A stretch of 64,000 nucleotides of DNA, taken from NCBI GenBank assembly GCA_027692465.1, contig JAQEYU010000002.1:629682-693681 (forward strand), in the 5' to 3' direction. The first letter of the stretch is position 1. Each line of letters starts with the position of its first letter. Position numbers and translations under genes: made by a program. Of this stretch, positions 15,073 through 23,967 are shown piece after piece. This stretch comes from Enterococcaceae bacterium OF42-14pH9A. Its GTDB lineage: Bacteria > Bacillota > Bacilli > Lactobacillales > Enterococcaceae. A model generated the notes under the pieces. The model had not been told where the DNA came from. It ran no database searches and worked only from the letters and a program-made list of their open reading frames with translations.

Positions 15073-16512
15073 TTATATATACTGCTTACGGACCAGCTCC
15101 TCAAATTGCTGCAACTCATTAGCTGTTGGAATGGTAGATAAATATACAATTTTTCCGCTGCATTCAAAAGCAATCGGTAAATTCGACAAAACAATGCTCT
15201 CACTGTCAAGTGTCAGTTTTTCCAATTCTCCCAAGCTGATTTCATTCAGTTCTACTCGCCTTCCCGCCAAATCCTGCAACTCCTGCAATAAAAATTGCTT
15301 CCAGGCAGGTTCTCCTTGATAGACTAAAAAAGTTTGCAATGGTTGGGGATTCAGCCGAGCTAGTGTTGTTTGGATCAATAGTACCAGATTACTGACTGCA
15401 TGATCGGAAACACTTTCGATCCCCGCCATTCCCTCTGTCGCCAATGTTTCTCGGATTCCCTCAAATAACTGCGGGTAGCGTTGGCGACAGACAGTCAAAA
15501 CCTCAGCATACTCCATCAAAAATTTATCCGATAAGGTTTTGGACTCGTAATATTTTACTTGAAACAAAACGAGGTCCTCGAGTAGTTCTGAATCTTGTGT
15601 GATGCTAGGGGGCATGCCCAGCCTTGCCAAAAAGTCTTTCGCCGACTTGAACAGATGAGGGTAGGCTTTTCTCAACAGCTCTGATACTTCCGGCGACAGC
15701 AGATAACTCCAACTTTCCAGGAAACAGAAAAAGGCAAAAAAACTTTCATCTGCAGACAGGTTGATGCCTTCTTTTCGATACAAGTCTTTTAAAGCTGCCA
15801 GATAATCAGCAAACAAAACATCTTCTTCGTAAGCTAGCATTTCGACACGACAGCCAGCTTTAATTCGAATTGTATTAATGAAAAACCAGCAGATTCCAAA
15901 AATCTTTTCGGTGGTGACGGCTAAACCTTGCCGCTGCAACCCTCTGAGAAAATCGTGATAATTGCTTTCGTGAACTCCATAATCCTCAAAAAAGAAGTGT
16001 TGATGGGTAAATGGGACTAAGAGCCGATGATAAAAGAGCCGAATTGCTGTTTCCTCACCACTCCAAGAAATTTCACCACGATCCAATAAAATCTTCAGCT
16101 GAAAGTTCTGCAATGCAGTGTTCATTTTAGTTACCTGCCTCTTGAGAACGTCGTAAGAAAGCCCCTGCTCTCTCAAAAAGCTTGGCACGGCAATACTTTT
16201 TTTCAGCAACAGGGCTTGTAAAACCGCCATTGACAGAGATTGCTGCATGTAAATGCCCCAGATTTCTTGAATACCCTCTGTCGCACTGGTTTTCAAAAAA
16301 ACACCGTTACTGCCATCTGAGTCCAATTCCCAATCCTTTGGCAGTTCCAGCCGTAGACTCTGGAGATCGTTGAAAACCGTTCGCTGAGAAACCGCCATTT
16401 TTTGCGCCAATTCTTTGGTAGTCACTAGCGGTGAGTTGATCAGCGTCTCCAAGATTGTGATTTTACGCCGTACCTCTTTTTCTGCAATCATCTGTTTTGC
16501 CAATGTAAACAA
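15073..16512 (-). CDS. Mga-like helix-turn-helix transcriptional regulator
   Basis: About 479 residues. The N-terminus carries winged helix-turn-helices (LVTTKELAQKMAVSQRTVFN), followed by long helical PRD-like regions and a C-terminal part resembling an EIIB-like domain (PLQTFLVYQGEPAWKQF). This is the layout of Mga/AtxA-type virulence and sugar-response regulators of Gram-positive cocci. The start is taken as TTG 16510-16512 with AAGGAG 8 bases upstream; a frame extends to 16569 without a ribosome site. It is a lone gene with no obvious target beside it apart from the P-type ATPase. Confidence 0.8.
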   Translation of the reverse strand: MFTLAKQMIAEKEVRRKITILETLINSPLVTTKELAQKMAVSQRTVFNDLQSLRLELPKDWELDSDGSNGVFLKTSATEGIQEIWGIYMQQSLSMAVLQALLLKKSIAVPSFLREQGLSYDVLKRQVTKMNTALQNFQLKILLDRGEISWSGEETAIRLFYHRLLVPFTHQHFFFEDYGVHESNYHDFLRGLQRQGLAVTTEKIFGICWFFINTIRIKAGCRVEMLAYEEDVLFADYLAALKDLYRKEGINLSADESFFAFFCFLESWSYLLSPEVSELLRKAYPHLFKSAKDFLARLGMPPSITQDSELLEDLVLFQVKYYESKTLSDKFLMEYAEVLTVCRQRYPQLFEGIRETLATEGMAGIESVSDHAVSNLVLLIQTTLARLNPQPLQTFLVYQGEPAWKQFLLQELQDLAGRRVELNEISLGELEKLTLDSESIVLSNLPIAFECSGKIVYLSTIPTANELQQFEELVRKQYI

Positions 16513-16731
16513 GTTATCATCTCCTTGAATATCCCTCTTGGGTGAAGCCTGCCACAAAAATAAGTACACTTTTTCGTCTCTGGCATTCTTCCTAATCTTG
16601 TTTTATAATCATTGATGCTATTGTACCACGGGACGTTTCTTTCCTTTGACTATCAAAGAAATCCTTCAAAAATACCTTAGGGACCAACTGCCACTGCCGG
16701 CAGTTGCGTTGCTCAGAAAGCAGGAAGCCCC

Positions 16732-17163
16732 ATGACACGCAGTTTTGCCGTCGAATTGACGACTATTTGTATGATTGAAAACCAACGGGGTGAGATTCTG
16801 GTGCAAGATCGGAGAAAACCCGACTGGCCGGGATGGACTTTTCCCGGCGGACACGTTGAAGCCGCCGAATCATTGACAGCGGCGATCATTCGGGAAATCC
16901 AAGAGGAATGCGGGCTCCGCATCACACCAGAGTTGCGGGGAACCGCAGAATGGCTCAATGACAAAGCCGGCGCCCGAGAACTGGCGGGGCTCTTTTACGC
17001 CCGTACTACCGCCGAACCCCGCGCCGGTGTTGGTGAAGATGCCCTTTTTTGGGTTCCCAAAGAACAGCTGACTGCCGACAAACTGGCCGGTACCTTAGGC
17101 GAGCTGCTGCCGCTTTTTTGGGGAGAGGATCCGACTGGTACTTATTTCAAAGACAACTCGTAA
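16732..17163 (+). CDS. NUDIX hydrolase
   Basis: A 143-residue MutT-like protein with a complete Nudix box (GGHVEAAESLTAAIIREIQE then ECGL), which binds the divalent metal used to cleave a nucleoside diphosphate linked to another group. The preceding DWPGWTFP strand is typical of 8-oxo-dGTP diphosphatase-like members, but the substrate cannot be assigned. Start ATG 16732 has a purine-rich site upstream. It is a single gene ending at a strong terminator. Confidence 0.82.
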   Translation: MTRSFAVELTTICMIENQRGEILVQDRRKPDWPGWTFPGGHVEAAESLTAAIIREIQEECGLRITPELRGTAEWLNDKAGARELAGLFYARTTAEPRAGVGEDALFWVPKEQLTADKLAGTLGELLPLFWGEDPTGTYFKDNS

Positions 17164-17210
17164 AAAGCAGACGGCGCCGGGACATTCCCCGTTGCAGCGT
17201 CTGCTTTTTT
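17162..17210. terminator. Bidirectional terminator between convergent genes
   Basis: AAAAAGCAGACG (17162-17173) and CGTCTGCTTTTTT (17198-17210) form a stem with A and T tails on either side. It serves the NUDIX gene and the membrane gene that ends at 17218. Confidence 0.87.
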
Positions 17211-17217
17211 AGCGGAT

Positions 17218-17646
17218 TTATTGCCAACGATAATTGTGGAAGCCAATCAGATAATAAAGGGTGATATATCCGAACCAAAAGATTCCCAGTAAAAAGAGTA
17301 CCAACCGGCTCTTGCGATATTTCTCGTTCATCAGGCTGGGCAGAAGCAAAAACATGGCTGGCAGACCCAAATTCATCGCCATACTGGAAATATCCAACTG
17401 TTTATCCAGATTGCGAATGATACTTGCGATAAAAATTGTCACAAAAAGGCCACAAATGACCCAACCAGAGCGCGGGCCAGCTTGCCAGATTTGCGAGCCA
17501 CCGGTTATCCCTTTGACCATCAGACAAATCCCCAGCCCAAGCCACATAATTGCTGGGACCAGATTGAGATTATCTGTAATCTGGCCATTTTTAATGATGG
17601 GATTATTGGGAGAAAAGAGACTGGGAAAGTAAATCAGTCCTATCAT
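17218..17646 (-). CDS. Membrane protein of the second XRE module
   Basis: A 142-residue hydrophobic protein with about four membrane helices and a short polar N-terminal segment (PNNPIIKNGQITDN) that probably faces outside. I do not recognise a family. Its ATG overlaps the stop of the 97-residue membrane protein upstream (ATGA), so it is the third gene of a three-gene operon started by an XRE regulator. Confidence 0.6.
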   Translation of the reverse strand: MIGLIYFPSLFSPNNPIIKNGQITDNLNLVPAIMWLGLGICLMVKGITGGSQIWQAGPRSGWVICGLFVTIFIASIIRNLDKQLDISSMAMNLGLPAMFLLLPSLMNEKYRKSRLVLFLLGIFWFGYITLYYLIGFHNYRWQ

Positions 17647-17936
17647 GAAAAAAACAGCCCATTTAATCCCGGTCGTTTCGAAGCATCAATCGTCATATAT
17701 GCATCTTTGTAGATCCAATAATCGATCGTAGCTGCGATACCGACACCCACCGTCGTCATCCCCATTCCCAACTGGGAAACGAATAATTCCTTGCCTCTGA
17801 AGACACCGATAATCGGCAGTATAAAAAGCAGTACCGTCATCGTCCAAAAACCAACGGCATATCCTTTGCGGCGTGCCTGTAACTGCCGTTCGTCAAACCT
17901 TTGTCCTATTTTCTCAATCCTCCCAAAACAATTCAT
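17643..17936 (-). CDS. Small membrane protein with DERQ motif (DUF6773-like)
   Basis: A 97-residue protein whose cytoplasmic start IEKIGQRFDERQLQARRKGY precedes two membrane helices and a conserved-looking loop (YKDAYMTIDASKRP). The DERQ..ARRKGY segment is shared by small membrane proteins that follow XRE genes in Firmicutes. Its start overlaps the end of the XRE gene by 23 bases. The operon order parallels the 8228-8822 module. Confidence 0.65.
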   Translation of the reverse strand: MNCFGRIEKIGQRFDERQLQARRKGYAVGFWTMTVLLFILPIIGVFRGKELFVSQLGMGMTTVGVGIAATIDYWIYKDAYMTIDASKRPGLNGLFFS

Positions 17937-18108
17937 CTAATGTTTTTCCCAAAGCTTTGCAGATTTTGAGGCAGAGATTGATAGTGGGATTGTAGTCCCC
18001 TTTTTCGATTGCCCCGATTGTCTGTCGCGTGACGCCAATCCGATCCGCCAGCTCTGCCTGCGTCAAATCCCGCTCCACTCGAGCAGCCTTCAGTTTCAGA
18101 TTTTTCAT
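17914..18108 (-). CDS. XRE family transcriptional regulator
   Basis: A 64-residue single helix-turn-helix protein (LKLKAARVERDLTQAELADR then IGVTRQTIGAIEKGDYNPTI) of the SinR/Cro type. A promoter on the minus strand has TTGCAT, 16 bp and TATATT at about 18130-18157, embedded in AT-palindromic sequence (AATATATATATT) that could be its operator. It leads an operon with two membrane proteins. Confidence 0.83.
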   Translation of the reverse strand: MKNLKLKAARVERDLTQAELADRIGVTRQTIGAIEKGDYNPTINLCLKICKALGKTLDELFWED

Positions 18109-18306
18109 AGCTTCACCTCACAGGCTCAATATACCATATATCAAGATTAATGCAATATATATATTACATAAAGAATGCTATTTTTAACATCGTTTTTCCT
18201 ATATAAATCTGCAGGCATTTGCAAACAAACTCACCGACCGCTGCCGACAACGATCCTGCGCTATCTACTAACGAAAAAAACCGCTGACCTGTCACTTTCA
18301 GATAAT

Positions 18307-18342
18307 CAAAAAAGCCTCTCCTCTTGTTTCAGAGAAAAGGCA
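18307..18342 (-). terminator. Terminator downstream of the flippase gene and repeat A2
   Basis: On the minus strand GCCTTTTCTCT pairs with AGAGGAGAGGC and is followed by six T. It lies beyond repeat A2, so the repeat is inside the 3' untranslated region of the flippase transcript. Confidence 0.7.
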
Positions 18343-18353
18343 TCTTATTAGGT

Positions 18354-18513
18354 TAGGGAGCGTCTGAAAACTCCAGCGGCAGCTATTTTGGTCCTTTTCA
18401 CCGCAATCTACTCGTAAATGCGCAGCTTTGCACCACATATGCTGCGCTTTACTCCTTGATTTCGGCAGGTCCGCAAAAATCCGGATCCCCCCAGAGCTTT
18501 CAGACACGCCCTA
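18354..18513 (-). repeat. Family A dispersed repeat, copy A2 (inverted)
   Basis: Full-length copy in reverse orientation, with inverted ends TAGGGAGCGTCTGAAA and TTTCAGACACGCCCTA. The internal blocks (CTTTTCACCGCAATCTAC, TTACTCCTTGATTTCGGCA) are the reverse complement of those in copies A3 and A5. It starts 8 bp after the flippase stop codon. Confidence 0.85.
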
Positions 18514-18520
18514 AACCGGT

Positions 18521-20164
18521 TTATTTCAAATGCAGCTTGCGGCGGATCTTCGCAGCGGCCGAGCCCAGCAGTTTATCTGCCAGACGGACTTTCAACGCCA
18601 TGAAGACGTAGACTGCCGCACCCACGAGCGCAACTCCCATCACCAGAATGAAGGACTGCAGCTTGCTGTCGGTGTTCAAAAACAGGCCCAGCAGTTGGCG
18701 GGTAATAAAAGCTGCCACCGCCATGATCAGGCTCATCAAAAAGATCAGGACCACACGGCGGGCGGTCAGAATCCGGTCAAAGCGGGAAACCTTGTAAAGT
18801 TTCCAGAGATTCAGTGAAACTACTACTCCGAAGCCGATCATCGTGGAATACAGCGGACCGTATACCTCGAAGACCCGGATCAGCGGATATTGGAAAATCA
18901 GCTTCACCAACAGGCCGATAATGAAAAAGACGATCGCCGAGCCGTTTTCGTACATCCCCTGCAGCATACTGGAGGTCATACTGTATAGTCCCAGAAACAG
19001 GCCGGTGATACAGGCGACGATTAGTACCCGTGTCCCCAGATCACTGGGGGCATAGAACAATGTGTTCAATGGATACGCCAGCAGCATCATCCCAAAGGTT
19101 GCCGGAAACATCACGAAGGCAAACAATTGCAGGTTGTTGGAGATCAATTTTGACAGTTCTTTGTGTTTGTTCAATGTCTTGGCTTCCGTAATCAGCGGCA
19201 ATCCGGTAGCTGCCATCGAAGTTGCCAGACCGATGACCACCATCGTCAGCTTGTCGGGATTGGCACTGAAGATGGAGAACAGTTTTTGCAGTTGTGAGGC
19301 AGAGTAGGTCGTAAAGCCCTGCATCGTCCGCACAAAGGTCACCTGGTCCACGATCTTGAAGATGGTAATCCCTGTCCCGATAATAATGAAAGGAATCGCT
19401 TCTCTGATCGTCTCGACGATCAGTTCACGGGTATCCAGTTTGACATTATTGGCACTGTGTTCCACCAGATAATCCATGCGTACTTTGTTTTTTTGCAAAT
19501 AATATAAAAGTAAGGCGATACTGGCCAATGCCCCCAAAAAGGCCGCAAACGTCGATTGTACGACGGCTTCCTCATATTTTCCGGAGCCGACCTTCATGAT
19601 GAAGAAAGTCGCCAAAAGCATGTAGAAAACACGCGCCACTTGTTCTGCCAGCTGAGAGATTGCAAAAGGCATCATGTCGTGCTGTCCTTGGAAATAGCCC
19701 CGCATGACACTCATACAAGGAATCACCAGAACGGCAACACTCAGCGAACGAATCACTGGGATCAACTCGGTGCCGCCGCCGGAAATTTTCGCCAGCCACG
19801 GTGCCATCAAGTACATCGCACCACTGCAGACAGCACCAAAGATCGCCATCACCATCAGGGCGTTCTTGAAGAGACGGCGACTGGTGGCATATTCGTTCAG
19901 GGAATTATAGTGGGCTGTCTGTTTACTGAAAGCAGCCGGGATGCCGGCAGTGGAAATCATCAGAAACAGGGCGTAAAAATTGTATCCCATATTGAAAAGG
20001 GCGTTGGCCTGGTATTGATCACTGCCCAGCCAGTAAAACCAGGGAACGACATAAATTGCACCCAACAGGCGGGAGCCGACATTTCCCAGCGTCAGCCAGG
20101 TAGAACCGCGGGCCATCCGTTCTTCGGCGGACAGTGTTTGTTGCGGAGACTTATTTTCTGCCAT
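18521..20164 (-). CDS. Polysaccharide/lipid II flippase family protein (YtgP/MurJ-like)
   Basis: A 547-residue protein with about 14 membrane helices of the MVF/oligosaccharide flippase fold. It matches the YtgP type by length and by segments such as RGSTWLTLGNVGSRLLGAIY, NMGYNFYALFLMISTAGIPA and MRGYFQGQHDMMP. YtgP of Bacillus subtilis transports lipid II across the membrane, so a role in peptidoglycan precursor export is likely. It is divergent from murE, which makes the precursor it would move. AGGAG precedes the ATG. Confidence 0.85.
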   Translation of the reverse strand: MAENKSPQQTLSAEERMARGSTWLTLGNVGSRLLGAIYVVPWFYWLGSDQYQANALFNMGYNFYALFLMISTAGIPAAFSKQTAHYNSLNEYATSRRLFKNALMVMAIFGAVCSGAMYLMAPWLAKISGGGTELIPVIRSLSVAVLVIPCMSVMRGYFQGQHDMMPFAISQLAEQVARVFYMLLATFFIMKVGSGKYEEAVVQSTFAAFLGALASIALLLYYLQKNKVRMDYLVEHSANNVKLDTRELIVETIREAIPFIIIGTGITIFKIVDQVTFVRTMQGFTTYSASQLQKLFSIFSANPDKLTMVVIGLATSMAATGLPLITEAKTLNKHKELSKLISNNLQLFAFVMFPATFGMMLLAYPLNTLFYAPSDLGTRVLIVACITGLFLGLYSMTSSMLQGMYENGSAIVFFIIGLLVKLIFQYPLIRVFEVYGPLYSTMIGFGVVVSLNLWKLYKVSRFDRILTARRVVLIFLMSLIMAVAAFITRQLLGLFLNTDSKLQSFILVMGVALVGAAVYVFMALKVRLADKLLGSAAAKIRRKLHLK

Positions 20165-20537
20165 GTAGATTCTCCTGTTCCATAAATTTAAACATACTAG
20201 CTTATTTTACTATATTCACCAAAGCAAACAACAGCTTTTGTGAACTTTTAATATCTTTGGAATCTGAATGAGAAAACTGCGAAAGAATCCCAGTCAAATG
20301 AGATAGCGATGGCAGCGGAAAACAGTTGCCGCATTTTTGGCAAAAAACAGTTGCTCCGAAAAAAAGTCATCGCACACAGCAACTGGCCTTGTCGATTGAG
20401 CGGATGCGCCGCTGGCAAAGTGCAGATTGGGGGACAAATACCTTCCTTGGCCGTCGCTGCTTTTTCAGCCGTGTTCCGCCGGCTTTTGCCTTATGCTATA
20501 ATAGATGGAGAATTTTGACGAAACGAGGCGTTTTGAC
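20165..20537. promoter_or_regulatory. Divergent promoter region of the flippase gene and murE
   Basis: About 370 bases without a supported gene. An extended -10 (TGC-TATAAT, about 20494-20502) faces murE. Because this box lies directly before the ATG at 20505, that ATG cannot be the main start of murE. Confidence 0.55.
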
Positions 20538-22052
20538 GTGACTCTTACACTGGCAACAGTTTACGATATTTTACAGCAGCAAAACCTGTTAAAGGAATTC
20601 ATTTTGGCAGACGGCTGGCACTTGGACAAAGCCAAACTGCCGGAGTTGACCTTCTCTGCTATTTCCTACGACTCCCGCAAGGCCGACAGTGAAACGCTGT
20701 TTTTTGCTAAAGGTGCCGCCTTCAAGGAAGACTATCTGGCCGGCGCAGTGGCCCAAGGACTGCAGGTCTATGTCGCCGAACAGCCTTACGAGACGGCGGC
20801 CCGTTGCGGTGTCATCGTGACCGATATCCGCAAAGCGATGGCCCTCTTGAGTATGGCGTTTTATGATTACCCGCAGAACAAGCTGAAGATTGCGGCGTTT
20901 ACCGGCACCAAAGGCAAGACGACAGCCGCTTATTTTGCCCACGGAATCCTACAGGAAGCTACCGGTGGCAAGTGTGCCATGCTGTCTACGATGGAAACCA
21001 CGCTGGACGGCAAGACTTCCTTCAAATCCAAGCTGACTACGCCGGAATCACTGGATCTTTTTGCCATGATGGCCGAAGCTGTCGCCAACAATATGACGCA
21101 CCTGGTGATGGAAGTCTCTTCCCAAGCTTATAAGCTGCAACGGGTCTATGGACTGAAATACGATGTCGGCATCTTTTTGAACATCTCACCGGACCATATC
21201 AGTCCGATCGAGCACCCCACCTTCGACGATTATTTCTACTGCAAGCGGGAGCTGATCTATAATTCAAAGGTCGCGATTTTGGATGCCGACATGGATCATT
21301 ACCCGCTGGTGGCGGAAAGCTGTCAGTTGGCGGGGATTCCGGCCTATACTTACGGACGGACTGCCGGCGACTATCGGGTCAGCACCTCAGAAGCCGATCC
21401 TAAAGAATTTTTCGTGGAAAGCCGCATTGATCCCTTGAAGATGATGGGCAACTATCGCATTAAACTCCCGGGAGATTTCAATCAGGACAACGCCTGTGCT
21501 GCCTTATTGGCCGCCGCCGTCCTGGGAGCTGATACTGAATCGGCCTACCGGGGCTTGGCAGAAGTGACCGTTCCGGGCCGGATGCTCCAGCTGCATACCG
21601 CAAACGGTGCTGTCGTCTATGTGGATTATGCCCACAATTACATCAGCCTGAAGCTCTTTTTGGAGTATACCCGCAAAGCTCATCCTAACGGGCGGCAGAT
21701 CGTCGTCATCGGCTCGCCGGGAAACAAAGCCATCAGCCGTCGTCATGATTTCGGTGTCGTCTTGGCCGAGTTGGCGGACGTCGCTCTGTTGACTGCTGAT
21801 GATCCGGCTTACGAAGATCCCCAAGCAATCGCCGATGAGATCGCGGCGGCTATCGACAATCCCGCCGTCGAGATCATCCATGAGATGGACCGGGAAAAAG
21901 CCATTCTCCTGGCCCTTGAAATGGCCGGTCCGGACGATGTCGTATTGCTGGCAGGCAAAGGAGAAGATCCCCAGCAGAAAATTGACGGCAAAGATACCCC
22001 TTATGATGGTGATTATGTCATCGCCAAGCGTCTGATCGCCGCCGGAAAATAG
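20538..22052 (+). CDS. murE: UDP-MurNAc-tripeptide synthetase MurE (probably L-lysine-adding)
   Basis: A 504-residue Mur ligase: N-terminal domain (AISYDSRKADSETLFFAKG), ATP motif TGTKGKTTAAYF, central Mur ligase domain and C-terminal domain with YAHNYISL. The meso-diaminopimelate signature DNPR is replaced by DDPA near residue 421, which fits an L-lysine-adding enzyme as in enterococci. The GTG at 20538 is chosen because the -10 box abuts the ATG at 20505; GAGGCG lies 7 bases before the GTG. It acts in the cytoplasm on UDP-MurNAc-L-Ala-D-Glu. It stands alone, ended by a strong terminator. Confidence 0.9.
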   Translation: MTLTLATVYDILQQQNLLKEFILADGWHLDKAKLPELTFSAISYDSRKADSETLFFAKGAAFKEDYLAGAVAQGLQVYVAEQPYETAARCGVIVTDIRKAMALLSMAFYDYPQNKLKIAAFTGTKGKTTAAYFAHGILQEATGGKCAMLSTMETTLDGKTSFKSKLTTPESLDLFAMMAEAVANNMTHLVMEVSSQAYKLQRVYGLKYDVGIFLNISPDHISPIEHPTFDDYFYCKRELIYNSKVAILDADMDHYPLVAESCQLAGIPAYTYGRTAGDYRVSTSEADPKEFFVESRIDPLKMMGNYRIKLPGDFNQDNACAALLAAAVLGADTESAYRGLAEVTVPGRMLQLHTANGAVVYVDYAHNYISLKLFLEYTRKAHPNGRQIVVIGSPGNKAISRRHDFGVVLAELADVALLTADDPAYEDPQAIADEIAAAIDNPAVEIIHEMDREKAILLALEMAGPDDVVLLAGKGEDPQQKIDGKDTPYDGDYVIAKRLIAAGK

Positions 22053-22122
22053 CTCTGCTTTTTGTGTACAGACAGTGCTGGTCGCTGAACAGCAGCCCCA
22101 GCTGATACTTTTGCTTTTTGAT

Positions 22123-22162
22123 AGAAGTGTTGATCCCGCAAGGTTTCCAACACTTCTTTTTT
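22123..22162 (+). terminator. Terminator of murE
   Basis: AGAAGTGTTG pairs exactly with CAACACTTCT across a 15-base loop, then TTTT. Confidence 0.87.
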
Positions 22163-22267
22163 ATTGTGTCCATTTTTGTGACATATGCAGCTACATCTGA
22201 TACGCATTAGTCTAAATTAAGATAAAAATGCTACGGTTGGGAAACGTGCTCTTTGGAAATTAAAAGT

Positions 22268-22305
22268 AAAAAATATGAACAGAAAACCCGTGCTTCTGTT
22301 CATAT
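22268..22305 (-). terminator. Terminator of the terpene-cyclase-like operon
   Basis: ATATGAACAGAA pairs exactly with TTCTGTTCATAT. On the minus strand the stem is followed by a T-run, placed 70 bases after the stop at 22377. Confidence 0.82.
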
Positions 22306-22376
22306 CTATCCTTGGTCTATCTATTTCAGATGGTTTTGGACTATACTCATTGGGAGCAATTGGCTGACGGTTGATT

Positions 22377-23024
22377 TTATTTTCTTGCTACCGCCGGCCA
22401 CTCCTCTTTCTTCATACCGTAGAGCGCAATAATATAAAGCACATCAAATATTAAACATATGATACCCATCAAAAGTATATAGATGTTGAATGACTCAATA
22501 AGCCCGCCAAGAATGGTGGGAGCGAGTGTCCCAACGCATTTGGCTACCGCCATAAGCTTGCTCTGACCTCGTGTGTTGCCACGATTAAACAACATCGCCA
22601 GAAACATGATTGACATTGCTGCATTTTGTGCAAAGGCAGAGTATTGAGAAGCAGGTACTTTAGCAAATTGGAAGTAAAACGCAAATTGCATTACAAAGCA
22701 GGACACAAACGCCAAAATACTAAATGGAACAAAATATTTCTTTGCTTTCTTGGGGAAATATTCACGCCCATATTTGAAATAGGTGATGATAATCACTGCG
22801 TCCAGCGTTGCCCAAATAAGATTTACTACGCCTTGAAGCGGTTCTGAGCCAAGAAAAAGTTGATCCACGGAATAAAGTGTTTCCCACGCAAAGTTTAAGC
22901 CAAGAGCAAACAGGGGCATCGCATAAGTTTTATCCTTAAATCCTCCCCTAATCAATTCAATATAGACAATTGACCAACAAATCCCACTAATAATCATAAA
23001 AATTCCTTTTACCATTTCCTGCAT
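22377..23024 (-). CDS. Transmembrane terpene cyclase-like protein (Pyr4/PaxB family homologue)
   Basis: A 215-residue protein with seven predicted membrane helices. Residues 29-48 (FKDKTYAMPLFALGLNFAWE) match, position by position, the motif FKD-x-TY-x-M...N-x-AWE that I recall from fungal transmembrane terpene cyclases such as PaxB and Pyr4. Residues 147-153 (NRGNTRG) and the last-helix Asp194 in IFDVLYI correspond to the G-R-G-x-T-R-G and acidic residues of that family. The two acidic residues needed for catalysis in Pyr4 thus have counterparts in Glu48 and Asp194. Substrate unknown. GGAGG precedes the ATG, 15 bases after the upstream gene, so the two form an operon. AT-rich. Confidence 0.7.
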   Translation of the reverse strand: MQEMVKGIFMIISGICWSIVYIELIRGGFKDKTYAMPLFALGLNFAWETLYSVDQLFLGSEPLQGVVNLIWATLDAVIIITYFKYGREYFPKKAKKYFVPFSILAFVSCFVMQFAFYFQFAKVPASQYSAFAQNAAMSIMFLAMLFNRGNTRGQSKLMAVAKCVGTLAPTILGGLIESFNIYILLMGIICLIFDVLYIIALYGMKKEEWPAVARK

Positions 23025-23039
23025 AGCAAATCCTCCTTT

Positions 23040-23798
23040 TTACTCCATAACATTCTTAAATGCATTGGATATCTCAACAGCCATGTGAATTGAGTGACCA
23101 TCTACAAGTTCTTGCGGCGTTGCACTGGGAAAATAAGCACCTGCAAGCATATCAATCCCTCCTTTAATCTTCTTCACCTGATGCATAGCAACTGCATTTT
23201 TCTTATCCGGGGAGCTTGTTAGGAAAGAGGCACCAATCAGCCTTAAATTGTGCTCCTTGTTTATCAGTGCTGGCGCAGATTCTTTTAGTTTACCGATCAT
23301 TTGAGTGGGCTTCCCATACATTCCCATAATCTCTGTTACGCTGGTCATAGTCGCGTCAATATGGTCCGGGTGCATGGCAAGTAAAAATTTTCTTATTTTA
23401 ATCGCAGAGGCAATGATTTTCATGTATTTACTGAAAGTTAAGCCAGTGACAATGATGTGCGCCCGAGCAGCTTTTTTGCTGTAATCACCATCAGATTTGG
23501 CGAGAATCTCCGACCACATTTCATCAGCTTGCCGATACTGTTCAGCATAAAGTCTATTCAATTCATCTTTCCCGATGCGCAGCTTATTTGAAAGTAAAAT
23601 ACTGCGAACCTTTTCGGGCGGTAAGCTATCAATCTCACCAGCTGATATTGCTTGACCCTGATTATTCAAAAGTTTTTCCCCAAGATTTTTTAATTCATGT
23701 AGCGTATGGTAGCAACGGTCAATATATATTTTTACTAAACCTTGTTGAGTATATTCTTTACCGTCAACAACTACCTTAATGTTTGTTTTTTGCATCAT
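23040..23798 (-). CDS. Protein of unknown function, operon partner of the terpene-cyclase homologue
   Basis: A 252-residue soluble, mostly helical protein with no signal peptide or membrane helix. It opens with a short strand pair (IKVVVDGKEYTQQG), has a long polar helical middle, then His-containing segments (MHPDHIDATM, VDGHSIHMAVEISNAF) near the C-terminus. I do not recognise the family. It starts at ATG-ATG behind GAGGAAAG and lies directly upstream of the terpene-cyclase homologue with a 15-base gap. A metabolic or regulatory role in the same pathway is likely from position alone. Confidence 0.6.
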   Translation of the reverse strand: MMQKTNIKVVVDGKEYTQQGLVKIYIDRCYHTLHELKNLGEKLLNNQGQAISAGEIDSLPPEKVRSILLSNKLRIGKDELNRLYAEQYRQADEMWSEILAKSDGDYSKKAARAHIIVTGLTFSKYMKIIASAIKIRKFLLAMHPDHIDATMTSVTEIMGMYGKPTQMIGKLKESAPALINKEHNLRLIGASFLTSSPDKKNAVAMHQVKKIKGGIDMLAGAYFPSATPQELVDGHSIHMAVEISNAFKNVME

Positions 23799-23914
23799 TC
23801 TTTCCTCACAATTTCCTTCGCCGTATTTTTTTCAGCGAAAACCACAACACACTTCCAAGCTAATTTTTATCTTTATTGGCTGAATCACTAACAGCAGTAA
23901 GTATTCTTATAAGC

Positions 23915-23957
23915 AAATAAAGCAGGTTCAGTAGCAATTATCGCTACTGAACTTGCT
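23915..23957 (-). terminator. Terminator of the two-ATPase ABC operon
   Basis: AGCAGGTTCAGTAGC (23921-23935) pairs with GCTACTGAACTTGCT (23943-23957). On the minus strand it is followed by TTTATTT. It lies 10 bases past the permease stop. Confidence 0.85.
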
Positions 23958-23967
23958 CTATCATTAT

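Noticed and set aside
19556..20185. 209-codon plus-strand frame
   Set aside because: Antisense to the YtgP/MurJ-like flippase; no coding features.
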